Assembly (NCBI GenBank): GCA_030323885.1
Contig: CM059193.1
Location: 74,127,543-74,191,542 of the forward strand
From: Branchipolynoe longqiensis
Taxonomy: Eukaryota; Annelida; Polychaeta; Phyllodocida; Polynoidae
Reading direction: 5' to 3'
Length of the DNA: 64,000 nt
In this document: positions 9,668 through 21,453 of the stretch, in pieces
Position numbering within the stretch: the first letter of the stretch is position 1
How the letters are laid out: each line of letters opens with the position of its first letter
Program-made: the position numbers and the translations under genes
Notes under the pieces: generated by a model
The model's input: only the letters and a program-made list of their open reading frames with translations
Told to the model about the DNA's origin: nothing
Database searches by the model: none

Positions 9668-12302
9668 CTAGGCCTGTAGAAGGGCCTGATTGGCTTGGTG
9701 AATTCTTACCAGGTTCTTGAATTCTAGTTGTGTTTGTGCATGTCTAATTCTGACTGGGAGTTCATTCCATAATTTGCTGCCTTTGTAGATAGGGGCTCTT
9801 GTCAGTCTATTTGTGAGTGGTTTAGGAACTTTGAGGAGTGTAGCATCCCCCTGCCTGGTAACTCTGGTAGTATGGTCTCTGTAGTTTTCATCCTTGGCTC
9901 TGATAAACATAAGAGATAGCAGATGTGCATCTCTCCTTTGGCTCAGGTATGTGATATTAGATCTAGTGTGCATCTCATTCACTGAGAGATCTTTGCCCCT
10001 ATATACTGTTCTAAGAGCTCAGTTTTGAGTTCTCTGTAATTTATTTTCTTGTTGTTTTGTTAAAAGGCCATAGATTAGATCATTATAATCTATTATTGGC
10101 AGTATTGTTGCCTTATACAGTTTTAGCGCTGTGTTCTCACTCATGTAGCATCTTATTTTTCTAAGGGTTGTCATTCTCATACCTAGATATTGGTTCAGCC
10201 TCGATAGTTGCTGGTTCGCATTCAGTGTAGAGTCAAGTGTGGTTCCTAAGTATTTGTACGAGTTCACTTCTCTTAGCACTGCATTGCCTATACATAGCTC
10301 TATATTTTGCGCGTGCAATTTTCTAGATTTTGTTCCAAATATCACATATTCTGATTTGTGTGTGTTTAAGGTAAGTCTGTTATCAGCACACCAAATATTG
10401 ACCTTTTTTAACACCTTGTTTACCATAGTAGCTGCCAGAATAATGTTTTTATTGTGCACTGTGAGGACAGCATCATCCGCAAAAAGTGTGAAATTAGCAC
10501 TGGTAGACAGCAATGGTAGGTCATTGATAAATATCAGAAAGAGGAGTGGTCCCAAAGTGGAACCTTGGGGCACTCCTGTTCTGACAGTTCTCGTGGAGGA
10601 TTCTGTATTATTAATTGGTGTGACTTGTTGTCTATTGTTTAAGTAGTTGGATATGAATCTACATGATCTTTTTCCCAGTCCAGCTCTTTTGATCTTACAT
10701 AGCAGGATTTGGTGGTCAATTGTATCAAAAGCTTTCTTGAAATCAAGAAAAACAGCTATTGTAAGCTCGCCTCTGTCTGTGCTAATCAACAATTCATCCA
10801 TTAATGAGGCAAGTGCCTTAGTCGTTGATCTTGCTTTTCTGAAGCCATTTTGTTGGGTGGCTAAATAGTTAGTGTCCTCAAGAAATGTTTTTATTTGGTT
10901 GCGAATTATCTGTTCAATTATTCTGCCAGTGAGAGGTAGTATGGATATAGGTCGCAGTTCATTACAGGACTTTGGGTTACCTACCTTGGGTATAGGGGTA
11001 ACTGTTGCTCTCTTCCATTATTCTGGGAAAATTCCAGTAGTAATTATGAGGTTGTATAGGTATGTAAATTCATCTATCAGAGCCTTGATGGTGCCCTTGA
11101 TAAAGGTTGAACTGATGTCCTTCATGCCTGAAGGTTTGAATGGTGATAGATTTTGTACTTTGGTAAGGATCTTGTCTTTTGTTGTTTCTATGAGATCATA
11201 TCTATGTTGGTTAACTACAACCTTATAGTTTTCCTGGACATCATCTTTTGGTTGAAATTTTTGGGCTAGGTTAGCTCCTATATCAACAAGGTATTTGTTG
11301 ATCTCTTCTGCTAGTTGAATATCAGGTATTGTTTCACCAGTACTGTCATTTATTAGATTACTGATTTTTGGCTTGGGATCAGGCTCTATTTGATCTAGTT
11401 CATACCAAAATTTCTTGGGGTTTTGGTTGTGAATGATGGCTTGGTCAAGATAGTACCTTGATTTTGCCTTTCGAACCTCAGTCCTGGCCTTTCTAGTTAA
11501 GCATTTTGCTATGAATGCATCCCCTGGGTCTTTGGTTAATTCAGCCTTTTGGCAAAAGTAGTCCCGATCTCGTTGTAGTTCTTGTAGTTCGTCATTTAAG
11601 TATTTAGCTGTGTTTTTTCTTATTATCAGTTCAATCATTGGGCAAAGTTTGTCAGCAGCTCTATTAAGGATAGCTTCTAACATGTCCCAGCACTTGTTCG
11701 GATCTTGCTCATAAAATATTTCATTGGTAGCAAATCCCCGTAATGTGGTTGAAAGGTCCTCATAGGTGCAGTTTCTATATGAGTGGCCCCAGTGTGATGT
11801 GGTTTGTTTGTCATTCCTTGTTTTTTTTTTATTATATAAATAGGTTTGTGATCACTTATGTTGTAGTTGAGGATACCAGATGTAGTACAATATTTTATAT
11901 TTGTAAAAGCCAGGTCAATTGTTGTATTTGAGGTTTGTGTGCTTCTAGTAGTTTTGTTAATCATCTGTTGCAGTTCATGTTCTGTGGCAAATTGTCTCGT
12001 GATATTAGCTGATGGTTGATTTTTTGCATTGTAATCTGCATTGTAATCACCAATGAGAAGAGTTTCATATTTGTTAATGTCTATAATTTGTTTCATGGTT
12101 GAGCTTAGTAGGTCAAAAGCTTCCTGCATATTCCCATTTGGGGGCCTATATACATTACCTATTAGAATTTTCCTCAATGTGGCTGTTTAGCCATGTTTCT
12201 GATACTGTAAAAATATCAAGTCCTGACCATGGCAGGTCCATTCTTAGTTGTTCAATTTTATGGGTTAGACTACGTACATTAAGGTGTCCTATTTTAAAGC
12301 CT
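9668..12302 (-). pseudogene. Decayed non-LTR retrotransposon ORF2 (endonuclease + reverse transcriptase)
   Basis: Encodes the pol-type protein of a jockey-superfamily LINE (CR1/L2-like). Reading the minus strand, 12302-12180 gives the start of an apurinic endonuclease domain (GHLNVRSL, VSETWLN). After an internal deletion near 12178, GNVYRPPNG, GDYNADY and the catalytic ISDHKPIYI follow. The frame shifts at a T10 run (11821-11830). From 11683 to 9668 one frame holds a linker, then RT motifs FLDFKKAFDTIDH, GVPQGSTLGPLL and the catalytic FADDAVL, and ends with the C-terminal block YKGSKLWNELP. This frame is broken only by TAA at 11018 and TGA at 10019; the latter sits where QNRALR would be expected, consistent with CGA to TGA. 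No ORF1 was recognised upstream. The protein would have nicked target DNA and primed reverse transcription. It is dead as it stands. Confidence 0.9.
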
Positions 12303-12999
12303 GGCAGACCCTTCAGGTCGTGCAGAGGAAGCCTGGCCAGTAATTGCCCCCAGTTGTGGTCCCAACGCGCTCAAACCTAAGAACCATTGTCTCCCCAGTA
12401 AACACTATTACTGCCCTGTCTGTTGCCAGCACAAGATTAGTTATGAAAGTTAAAGTTGTTATCCGACCCGCAATGGAATAAAGTAATAATGTCATATCGA
12501 TGACTATTTTCCAAGTAATTGACTGTTGCATAGAGTGCGTATAAGTTATATTGGTAGATGGGGGTGAGTTAATGATTTGGACATCAGTTGCTGGAGTGTC
12601 CGTAGATATCAAGGCCGTCTGTCTCATGGGTTAGGAGATGTAATATTATCTGATCGGTTTGTGACTGTGTAGCATGCTCACAAGGATTAGCAACCAAACA
12701 TCACCCACAATAGTTGTAAGGATGATATCATGCACCGTTAGGTAGTGCAGTGTAGAGTAATTATAAGTATCAACATGCTGTTAAAAGTACCAGCATGACA
12801 CCAAGTGCATCACCCACATCCCTGCAACTCACATGGTCAACAGTGATAGGTGCCATGTCATACAAAATATCAGGAGTCATGCAGATACTATTTATAACCT
12901 TTCAGCATCATGCCAAGCCACTGCAATTGATGTGTTCTAGGATATATACTTCTGTCAATGTAGTTGACAACAGTGACAAAGCAATGATAACTGATTTCA
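12303..12999. other. Region upstream of the LINE; 5' part unclear
   Basis: A 104-codon minus frame (12313-12627) abuts the LINE and may be degraded 5' leader or ORF1 sequence, but it shows no domain I recognise. The remainder is AT-rich with no feature. Confidence 0.35.
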
Positions 13000-13650
13000 T
13001 TTCAGTGTGTTGATTAACCACAGGTCACACATAATGACAATATTTGTGCGCACACTCACTATTGTCAACATAGTCAATACTGAAACCCAGCACTTTGCAT
13101 GATCTGGATGAACATTAATCTGGATGAACATTAATCAATTGGATGAACATTAATCAATTGGATGAACATCAATCAATTCCAGAAACCCAAAACCACCGGA
13201 CCATGCAACCTTAAACAATTACAAAGCAAGACAAAAAATGACAATTGATTACTCCTTTGTGTGGCAATCGATCACAGGTCACACAGACAATAGTACCAAA
13301 AGTAATGACAATTGATCACATTGTTGTGCGGTGATCAACCCCAGGTCACACATGACAACCATATTTGGACACATTTTAGTCAGCCTTGATACCTAGCTTT
13401 CTATGTGATCCATATGAGCATCAATCAATACCAGGATAATAAAACTAATGGGTATGGGTTATATTTTCGGCTGTAGGTTGGAAAGCATGCTTCAAATCTG
13501 AGGTGAATAAAGCTTAATACCACAGGTTAGAACACAATGACAATTGATCACATTGTTGCACGGTGATCAACCCCAGGTCACACATGCCGACCATACCCGG
13601 ATACATTTTAGTCAGTTTTGAGACCTAGCATTTTATGTGATATATATATA
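13000..13650. repeat. ~230-bp imperfect tandem repeat with nested 19-bp repeat
   Basis: The phrase GTGATCAACCCCAGGTCACA recurs at about 13328 and 13564, and a diverged form (GATTAACCACAGGTCACAC) occurs near 13011. Each is followed by GACA.CCATA-type sequence and ACCTAGC. Inside, 13106-13185 holds four copies of GGATGAACATTAATCAATT (19 bp). Function unknown. Confidence 0.7.
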
Positions 13651-14529
13651 TAAAGACTTTTAAACCTTTTATTAATTTGTAATTACTAAGGCTAGTTGTT
13701 TAATGATGTTACGCAGATAACTATGCTGCATGGTACATGACACCACCATAACTATCCAGACTTGAAGTTGACATTGTAGTTAAAGAATGGGAAAATCAAC
13801 AGGCAACGGTCACCCAATCTTTGTGTACATTGGCCAATAAATAGAAAATGGCATGCAAAGATGAATATGGTAGTTTACAAAATGACTACCCACAAATTTG
13901 AGTGATTTTGAGAGGTATTGGCCGAAAAAAAAGTATTCGCAGCACTTTTCATACAGCGGCGCCTCGTAGATGCTTACCTGGCCTCGATCTGGTTTCAACA
14001 TAGCATCAATACAGCGCTTAGCATGTAAATCACCCTGGTCATGGCACCAGTGCCATAGGTTGCTGCAAGCAGTTGATACATCAGGACTGTAGCGTTGAAT
14101 CGACAGTTCCAGCTATTCCGGGATAAATGCATGTTGGGGTTTTACGTCCAGGCAACATCTAAGCTAATATATCAGCAGCACCATAGATGTCCTAACAATT
14201 AAACACCTTAGCCCTTTCTGTGCTGCCTATCCACACCCTATCCACACCTTCTTGTGTCAATTAACCTGGTGAGATCAGTGCAGTGCACTGTATTCTAGGT
14301 CATTCATCATCATGTTGTTCTCCAGTTCATTTATCATATTGCTGCACAGGTGTTAGGCATGCACTCTTTGCTGCACCGAGTGGGGAGTTGCGCCCCTATC
14401 TCTCTGTTTGTCCAGAGCCAAGTGACACCCGAGGGCATGTCATAGAGGGAAAATCACCATGTTAAAGCCTGCCTCATACTAATCGACAATATGGCTGAAT
14501 ATAGTACTATTCCCGCATATATACCTGAC
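13651..14529. other. Unassigned DNA with a small SINE-A tail
   Basis: The only recognised piece is a minus-oriented SINE-A tail fragment at about 14138-14178 (TTTTACGTCCAGGCAACATC). Nothing else is supported. Confidence 0.4.
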
Positions 14530-14640
14530 TGGGTGGTCGAATCGGTCGTGGGTCGAAACCCTAACTGAATCAAATTAATGACATTACAAATTTGATAAGT
14601 GTCACTACCTGGCCTGGTGCTCAGCATTACTAGGATCGAT
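14530..14640 (+). mobile_element. SINE-A head fragment
   Basis: tRNA-like start GGTCGAATCGGTCGTGGGTC with B-box-like GGGTCGAAACCC, then the first part of the SINE-A body up to CATTACTAGGATCG. The rest is missing. Confidence 0.7.
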
Positions 14641-15196
14641 CAAGGTGCACTGGAATGAAGACAATTAATTTCCCAAATTGAAATGTATCCTGCTTAATCA
14701 AGCCAATGTCAGATACAATGAACCACAAATAAATTGTTGCTATCAAATTAATTGTTGGCATCAATTTTTCATCCCTTCAGCACTTTAAAATTGTATCAGA
14801 TATAATTGTTGCTGTCATTTGACATGGATCTGACCATTTCGGAATTTCACGTAAATTTCAATGTAGGCACGTGAATGTGATTAACGAGAATGGCAGAATA
14901 GATACCGTTAGTTTTTGTTAAACATGAATTTGGCCATTACTACCAACATAGCATTAAGGCATGAGCAATTAATCAATAAACTTCAATCCCTGGCTGCAAC
15001 TTCAATCTCTGATATAACATTTCATATGCTGATATCACTCACCTGAACACTTTATTTTAATCTTACATAATAGGTGGATTAACTACATTGAAACAACAGG
15101 GTTGAACTCAAAATACCAGGTCTTGTGCAGTTCTTTAAGGAATACTTGCATGGTTCAGCAAGTAGTACATACTTTTAGAGGACAACTCGGCATCAG
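14641..15196. other. No recognisable feature
   Basis: AT-rich sequence with no family similarity seen. It ends at the 9-bp target duplication of the next element. Confidence 0.4.
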
Positions 15197-15205
15197 GGCT
15201 AGTAT

Positions 15206-15609
15206 TAGATAAAGGATTCACCCTGTACTCCCAGTACATGGGTGAATACCAGCCCTATATAAAAATGGTCGAAAATGCGGGGGAAATGAAATGAGAGCCT
15301 AATTTCACAATCTAAGAAGCAACAATTATTCTTTACATATTTCTTATTATTTCCCCACTACCTTTGAGTTGAAAAATATAATAAAACATAATTTAATACA
15401 ATTTAAAGGTCAAATTAATGGCGTTCTATGGCTGCCATCTTGTCCTTTTGCATTCTCTCCCATTTCACCAACTCTGTGCCAATATATGTAGCCATTTGAT
15501 CCTGGAACCATAGTTTCTATTTCCTGTTTCATACTAAAGCTATTTTCGCCCATATTTACACTACGTTGTCCTTAACCCATGTACTAGTACAGGGTGAATC
15601 TTGTATCTA
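15206..15609. mobile_element. MULE-like MITE family G, copy 1
   Basis: Ends TAGATAAAGGATTCACCC and, reversed, TAGATACAAGATTCACCC. The perfect 9-bp duplication GGCTAGTAT flanks it (15197-15205 and 15610-15618). On the minus strand it carries the family's short conserved frame (MKQEIE... GEMGENAKGQDG). Subterminal GTACTCCCAGTACATGGGTG is a second inverted module. The 9-bp duplications suggest the Mutator-like superfamily. No transposase. Confidence 0.85.
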
Positions 15610-15652
15610 GGCTAGTATGTGTCCCCACATAGCAGCTGTCCTTTCATCAGGA

Positions 15653-15712
15653 GTTGCGGCATGATATGTCCTTATATGTTACTAGGACGTAAAACCATAA
15701 CAAAACAAATGA
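15653..15712 (+). mobile_element. SINE-A tail fragment
   Basis: Short terminal segment GATATGTCCTTATATGTTAC followed by TAGGACGTAAAACCATAACA. Confidence 0.7.
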
Positions 15713-15819
15713 AACAAGTCATTAAAAGGAGAAGTCAAATGAAAGCAGAACACTGTTTCCATTGGAAAATTGTCTGCTCATGGCGGGGCGGGTGGGGCAT
15801 CGTTGATCGCAGGTTGCTT

Positions 15820-16125
15820 GGTTGGTGGTTGGTTGTTGCAGTTTTATGTCCTGGCAACATCTAAGGTCATATCCGGACAGGAACTCACTTGTGACAGGGT
15901 GTACTCATGGTGACTTTATAGTGCTGCCTCAGTGCGAAATCAGGCCGCTGGCACCATGACACAATATCCCACTCAGTCATATTATCCTGACACTGAGCCA
16001 ACAATTAAAGTCCTTGCCCTATCCTATTAATGCCGAGCGTCAGGCTAAGTAGCGACAAGTACCAATTTGATAAGTCATGGCGTTGACTCGGCTGTGGTTG
16101 ACTCGCCTAGTGCTCTACCAGGTGT
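15820..16125 (-). mobile_element. SINE-A copy
   Basis: Complete body from the TTGGTTGTTGCAGTTTTATG tail side to the start of the head. The tRNA-like head is eroded beyond GACTCGGCTGTGGTTGACTC. Confidence 0.85.
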
Positions 16126-16809
16126 CGTCAAATACAGGTACTACTGTACATAGTTAATTACTAATACCAGCAGGCTTGTGATAAATCATAATAGACAACA
16201 TCACGTGATCGTGTGATACAAACACGCTTATTGCCTAGGACGTGTCAACTGGGCTGAGTGAGTGAGTGATATGGACTTCACGCACTAATAAGGCCTGAGG
16301 TCAAGTCAGGACAGGACACTGACTGAAGTGTGAAAGTGATCACTCCTAGTGCCTTTAAGATGTAGTCCAGTGAGATGTCATAAAACCAGCTTCATGATAT
16401 TATGTTGGTTTGCTGGAGACTCCCCTCGGCCGACACCTTATTCCACCCAAGATCCGTACATTAGCCGATTTGGTTAACCAAATGATGTAATAACGTTCAA
16501 GAATCCACTAGTACTATTCGACAGCCATATTACCAACCAACACTGTGCACATTGTTGAACCACCATATGCATTACACTTATCGTTGTCGTATATTTTGTA
16601 TCAATATTGATAAATATATTATATTCGGTTGATCAGCATAACATCTATTCTACTTTAGTTTGGATGAATATTGTACTATCATCTGTACAAACAATTAAAG
16701 ACAATTCCAGAAGCATGTCATACATATTCACGACATGTATACCACATTTACTATCGAACTGGAATTGTATGCAGTTACTATTTTGGGGGGGGGGGGGTAC
16801 ATCTGTTGT
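16126..16809. other. Unassigned DNA ending in a poly-G run
   Basis: No gene or repeat family recognised. A run of about 13 G at 16785-16797 lies just before the next MITE. Confidence 0.4.
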
Positions 16810-16813
16810 TTAA

Positions 16814-17165
16814 GCCCCAGTCACACCTACCCGGATCAGGGACCGGACGTGCCCTGGACCGTGATCCGGCGTGGTCTGTGGCGATCCGGCGTGATCCGTG
16901 GCTCATCCGTGGCTGGTCCTTGGTGATCCTTGCTGATCCTTGCTGATCTGTGGCTGGTCCGGGCAGGAGCAAGTCCACTTCAAGTCCGGGACTACTCTGT
17001 GGACACACCGCATAGTCCGGGGGGGTGGTCCGGCTCAGTCCGCGGTGATCCGGCCTCTGGTCCGGGGCTAGTCCGTGGCTCGTCCAGGTAGGTGTGACCG
17101 CGAGGTCAAAGACGACCAAAATAGCGATTTTATCCGGGGATGTCCGAGTAGGTGTGACTGGGGAT
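16814..17165. mobile_element. Clan-S MITE, ATCCGG family (S3)
   Basis: Left flank and end TTAAGCCCCAGTCACACC; the right end is its inverse (GGTGTGACTGGGGA) followed by TTAA at 17166. The interior consists largely of GATCCGG, AGTCCGG and GATCCTTG repeats in one dominant orientation per half. 352 bp, CpG-rich, no coding role. The TTAA flanks support a 4-bp target duplication. Confidence 0.85.
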
Positions 17166-17708
17166 TTAAGCAGGGGGAATTCCAGTCGCAGATGACTGGT
17201 CTTCCTCAACCCACTGCGCCTTGCCCTATCCTAATAATGCCGAGCGTCTGGCTAGGAATTATTACAACTATTACAAGTGATAATTTCATTTATAGCATTT
17301 ATAACACTTCAAAGTTTTATTTTCAACCGGGAATTGCATGAAATGTACCATTGCAACTAAGAGCTTGGCTTATGTAACAAGCAATGTTACTGCATGGCTG
17401 GAAGACCAGTGTTCTGGTGCTGACAGGAAAAATATTTATTAAATAAGTAAACTACATTTAGTGAAAATAAAATTGTAAAGAGGTTAACTTTGGAGATATT
17501 TGAAGTGAAAAGATCTGCAATTAATCTAAGTGTACACGTCGAAATGCTGGACCACATAGGCTTCAGCCGTAACAGGTTCTATTAAATTGACTTTGTATAG
17601 TCCTTTTGTGCAGCGACATATGCTTACTGAGTGCACCCGTATGTAGGTTAGGCTAGGTAGGATCAAATGTATGTCAGTATTTTCTTGGCGTAGTTTTTAT
17701 TTGCAGTT
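17166..17708. other. Small repeat fragments
   Basis: Holds a SINE-A scrap at 17215-17262 (CCTATCCTAATAATGCCGAG), the inverted partner of the 8635-8720 block at about 17385-17460, and a piece (17515-17640) resembling 63745-63880, part of the family T neighbourhood. Confidence 0.5.
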
Positions 17709-18070
17709 TTAAAGTTGCATAGTCCGATCAAATATCAAATTTTCAAAACCAAAGTAATTATCTAGATTTGATTTTACATATATAACTTAGATACTGATGC
17801 AATTATTAAACATTTATTTCTGCATTGAAGGGAATATTGAGTCAATTTAATAGAAGTTTTAGAACCTGATACTGCAGAAGTATATGGTGTCCGAGTTTTG
17901 GCAAGCTTGCCAAAACTAATTGTCGATGTTTGCACTTCAAATATCTCAAAAGTTTACTATTTAAAATAAAAGTTACTTTAAACTAATGTAAAGTAGATAC
18001 TAATGATCGCTTTAATATATTTATCTCAAAAGATTACAGAAATTCAATACCATCAGACTATGCAACTTTA
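17709..18070. mobile_element. Family T palindromic MITE, copy 1
   Basis: Ends AAAGTTGCATAGTCCGAT and, inverted, CAGACTATGCAACTTT, with TTTTAAA/TTTAAAA flanks. Shared interior landmarks are TCTAGATTTGATTTTACAT, AAGTCAATTTAATAGAA-type sequence and TAATGTAAAGTAGATACTAA. The family is numerous here (20.7, 34.8, 40.6, 42.2, 52.7 and 63.4 kb). Non-coding. Confidence 0.8.
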
Positions 18071-18714
18071 AAAAAAAAGTGTTTTTTTTAAATGATGCTT
18101 TCATTCTAAGATGGTAAAATGTCATTCTAAGATGGTAAAATGTCAACTGCGGATAATATGATTTCCCCCCGTTCTGCCACTCCTTATGCTATCCTAGAAG
18201 TGCGAAGTATAACTTGTTCAGTCATTCAATATATGAGAACATGTAGCCCTCAATATATGTAATCATTTTGATACATTTTGTTCTTAAAATACAATAGTGA
18301 ATGCTACACTAAGAAGTCTTGCGTTGTATATTTCACAATTTTTGAATGAGATGATGTCAGGTGATTCATTATCACTACATAAGTATTCTATGAAATGTCG
18401 ATGAACAAAATATTACCATTAATTGTCAAGTTCCTTGAAAATATGAAAATATACATTGTGCTCTCAATATATGGGTACACATTTTTCTTTTTTTAAAGAA
18501 AAAAAAGAAGGAAAAAGGTAATCGTGCATCATGGTATGATTGAAGCTTGTTCCTCGCCTCCATTGAGAGGGAAATGCAAAGTATGTGTGTTTCAATTGTG
18601 TTGTTGTCCGAACGCCCCCAGTGTGGCACAGGGTTACTTACGTCATGAGAGAATGTTCTAAATAAAGACAGTTGCAAACTAGATCTCACCGTGTTTAGAT
18701 CAAAATATATTACA
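18071..18714. other. Unassigned AT-rich DNA
   Basis: Contains a short tandem duplication of CATTCTAAGATGGTAAAATG near 18103-18142 and a polypurine tract near 18495-18520. No gene recognised. Confidence 0.4.
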
Positions 18715-18715
18715 G

Positions 18716-18842
18716 GTTCGACTCAGTCGAGTTTTGAACCCATCAGCTTCCACATAGGAAGCAGGAGTCCAATTCAGTAATAATATCCCACTCAGTCACA
18801 TTATTCTTACACTGAATCACCCGGCCCTACTCTATTAAAGTA
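18716..18842 (-). mobile_element. SINE-A fragment, internally deleted
   Basis: Head-side GACTCAGTCGAGTTTTGAAC and body-side TATCCCACTCAGTCACATTA are present but joined abnormally, with intervening parts lost. Confidence 0.6.
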
Positions 18843-19470
18843 TAAAACCCTTTTTTTCTCTTTTAAGTGTTCAACAATAAATGCCAGTGAACAAGTTACA
18901 GTATTTCGCAACAGTGGTTAGGGCTTGGGACGGTGGTGACGCCACCAGTCCCAAGAAGGCATGAGGTCACCAATAGAGTACGACAAAACGTAGCAGTGAA
19001 TAGGATCTTAATAAGAATATTTCCATTGAGCGCCTTTATTCTCGTATAATCCTTATGCATCACATATATAATTATATTAATATTTTGTAGTTGATTAAAC
19101 TAAATTGGTAATTATAACCTACACCACTTTTTTCCTGAATAACTTTTATATCATAATTTATTAATTTTGGAGATATTTGGAGTGCAAGCAAGCAAACTAA
19201 TTTGCGCAGGAAAACCAGTAGAGGCTAAGTGCCATACGAAAGTGGCATGAAAAAAAGCAGTCGCTTTTAACATTGATATTAGGGGTGTGTGTCGGGGGGG
19301 GGGGGGGGCTAAAGAGTACACTAGTATATATATATACAGTGGGTATGTAGGATCAAATCTAGACATATGCTTTTGTTTATGAAAGATTAGGATTTCAATG
19401 ATTATATATGCAGCTCTGATTGATCAACATATATTATGTGCGGAGTAATACAACCCTACAAATATCTTCA
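18843..19470. other. Unassigned DNA
   Basis: No coding region or family match. A poly-G run lies at about 19296-19309. Confidence 0.4.
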
Positions 19471-19474
19471 TATC

Positions 19475-19860
19475 TCATCATCATCATGCTGTCGGTCGCG
19501 ATGCGACAAAGTCTGCTTTCCTTACTTGACTGCCGCTCTCCATTTAGCTCTCTCCTGTGAAAGTGGTGTCCATGAGTCGGTCATAATGTCCATTTCATGA
19601 AAGCTGCCTGCAAAAGTGTTGAAGTGCTGCTGGCTTTTGAGAGTTACCAGCGGCACTCTCTCAGGGAGCAAATATAGGTGTCACACCGGTAAGAACATGT
19701 CCAGACAGGCGCAAAACTATTTGTCCCTTAATACTGGCACAGTGACATGGTTTTCTGTTTAGGGTTTGCTCCCTTAGCCTTCGGTTCTGTCAGGAACCTG
19801 TACCACAAGGCAGTGGTTTACAACTCTGCAAGGCAGGGGTGTCAAACTCCCTGAGGTATT
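19475..19860 (-). mobile_element. SINE-C, near full length
   Basis: Starts with CATCATCATCATGCTGTCGG and extends through GGTTTTCTGTTTAGGGTTTG and CAAACTCCCTGAGGTATTGC. Compared with 24828-25272 it has an extra TCTCCTGTGAAAGTGG-type block and lacks another. The trinucleotide run is the likely 3' tail. Confidence 0.75.
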
Positions 19861-19974
19861 GCAATACGTGCATACCTTCATAACTACAAATATATTAATA
19901 AAACAACATGTCTACTCTCACATCATGTGCTTCTTATCCAGCCCAAAGAATCCAAGGTAGCATCGTAGTCGGCA

Positions 19975-20230
19975 CTGACCTCTCAGACAAGGAGCATGAT
20001 AGACAGGGGGTGTCGTAGATATGGTGATTGCATCAGGAAACCTAGGGAATGTAATGGTCAGCGCGCTAGCCCCAAAATAGCAAGAAGAGTGGGTTTGGAT
20101 TTTACCCTAGCAGCAATAGTTCCCATTGTTATCACCCGCAAAAGAACTACGCGCTAACCATGAGGTGGAAAGAAGTGCAGTTCTAAGTCCTGCTCTAGGC
20201 GCAATATTTCCCATTTTCATCACCCCACAT
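19975..20230 (+). mobile_element. SINE-B, two degraded pieces
   Basis: The first piece runs from GGAGCATGATAGACAGG through CCTAGGGAATGTAATGGTCA (tRNA-like start) to CCCATTGTTATCACCC. A second partial copy follows at about 20150-20230 (CCTGCTCTAGGCGCAATATT). Confidence 0.7.
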
Positions 20231-20662
20231 CCACATCCCTATTTTGATAACAAATACTAGAATAACCTGCAGTGAATATCCAATGAAGGATAATTCTAGT
20301 AAATACACTTATGGGATTAATTGATTGATTGATTGGTGGTTGCTTTACACTGTGTCGGCAGCCTAGGCCATATTCACGGCGAGAAATGTTTGTTTTTGTT
20401 CAAACCATCGCTTTTACATGTAAAAGCAGACAATCATTAAATTAGAAAGCTCACAATCATATATTTGTGGTCAAGGGAAACAAATACCCATAGTAAAAGA
20501 AAAGTGTTATTAATAATTGATAGAATTTATTTAGTAAACTATATGAGGTGGTACAGTCCAGCTGCACTCAAAAAGGCTAAAATGTTTTCTTGTTTTACTT
20601 TAGTAAAATGGTCATGCTTGTGGGAAGAGAGGAGGATCATGCCATTGGAAACAGCGAATAAC
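20231..20662. other. Unassigned DNA
   Basis: Includes an (ATTG)n stretch at 20316-20335. Short frames here have no recognisable content. Confidence 0.4.
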
Positions 20663-21095
20663 AAATTAAAGTTGCATTGTCTGATTGTTTTGAGTTTCTA
20701 ACATTTCCTTTTAGATAAATAAATTAGGTTGATTTCTATAATCCACCTGACCTTAGTTTGAAGTACCTTAAATTATAAATGGGTTTTTATTTGGATATAT
20801 TTGAAGTGCAAATTTGATAAATTAACTTTGGCATGAATTTCAAAATGTTGACTGACAACTGCGTTAGTAGGCTTTAGCAGTAACATTTGTTTGTTTGTTG
20901 TTTTACGTCCTAGCACCATCTCAGGACATATCAGGACGGTTAGCAGTAACAAGCTACATTACCTTGTCTTAGCATGCCCTCCTATGCAGCAACAAGTGCT
21001 TAAGAAGTGCACCAATATTTTAATTCAATATGTAGAATCAAATCCAAGTAAGTGTTTTGCAAGTTGATATTTTCATTGGACAAGTCAGCTTTAAC
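20663..21095. mobile_element. Family T MITE, copy 2, holding a SINE-A tail
   Basis: Left half starts TTAAAGTTGCATTGTCTGAT and the right end is AAGTCAGCTTTAA-like. A SINE-A tail fragment (20885-20938, TTGTTTTACGTCCTAGCACC) sits inside, followed by continuation of family T sequence (TCTTAGCATGCCCTCCTATG). Confidence 0.7.
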
Positions 21096-21453
21096 TAATA
21101 ACTCAGTCACACCATTGCTTGCGACTGATGGCTACCACAAAAAAAAAGGAGAGTCACAAAGAGGTCGCACGTCGTCACAATATGGTCGCAAAATAGTCTT
21201 CAGTAGTCACTGACATACTTACGACCAAAATGGTCGCAAGGAGGTTGAAGCTACTACACTAAAAACCTCCTTGTGACTAAAATGGTCGCAAGGAGGTTGC
21301 AGCTACTGCACTAAAAACCTCCTTGTGACTAAAATGGTCGCAAGGAGGTTGCAGCTACTGCACTAAAAACCTCCGTGGTCGCCGGTGACTGTGTGTTCTT
21401 TGGTCCAAAGTGGTCGCAAAGTGGTCGCAAACTGTAGTGTGACTGGGGCTTTC
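21096..21453. mobile_element. Clan-S MITE, GGTCGCAAG family (S4)
   Basis: Ends ACTCAGTCACACCATTGCTT on the left and GTAGTGTGACTGGGGCTTTC on the right. The interior has a 52-bp tandem repeat (about three units, 21227-21383). Each unit holds its own hairpin, CCTCCTTGTGAC and GTCGCAAGGAGG. Confidence 0.8.

Noticed and set aside
12313..12627. Candidate ORF1 of the LINE
   Set aside because: No zinc knuckle, coiled coil or other ORF1 feature is visible; kept only as unclear upstream sequence.
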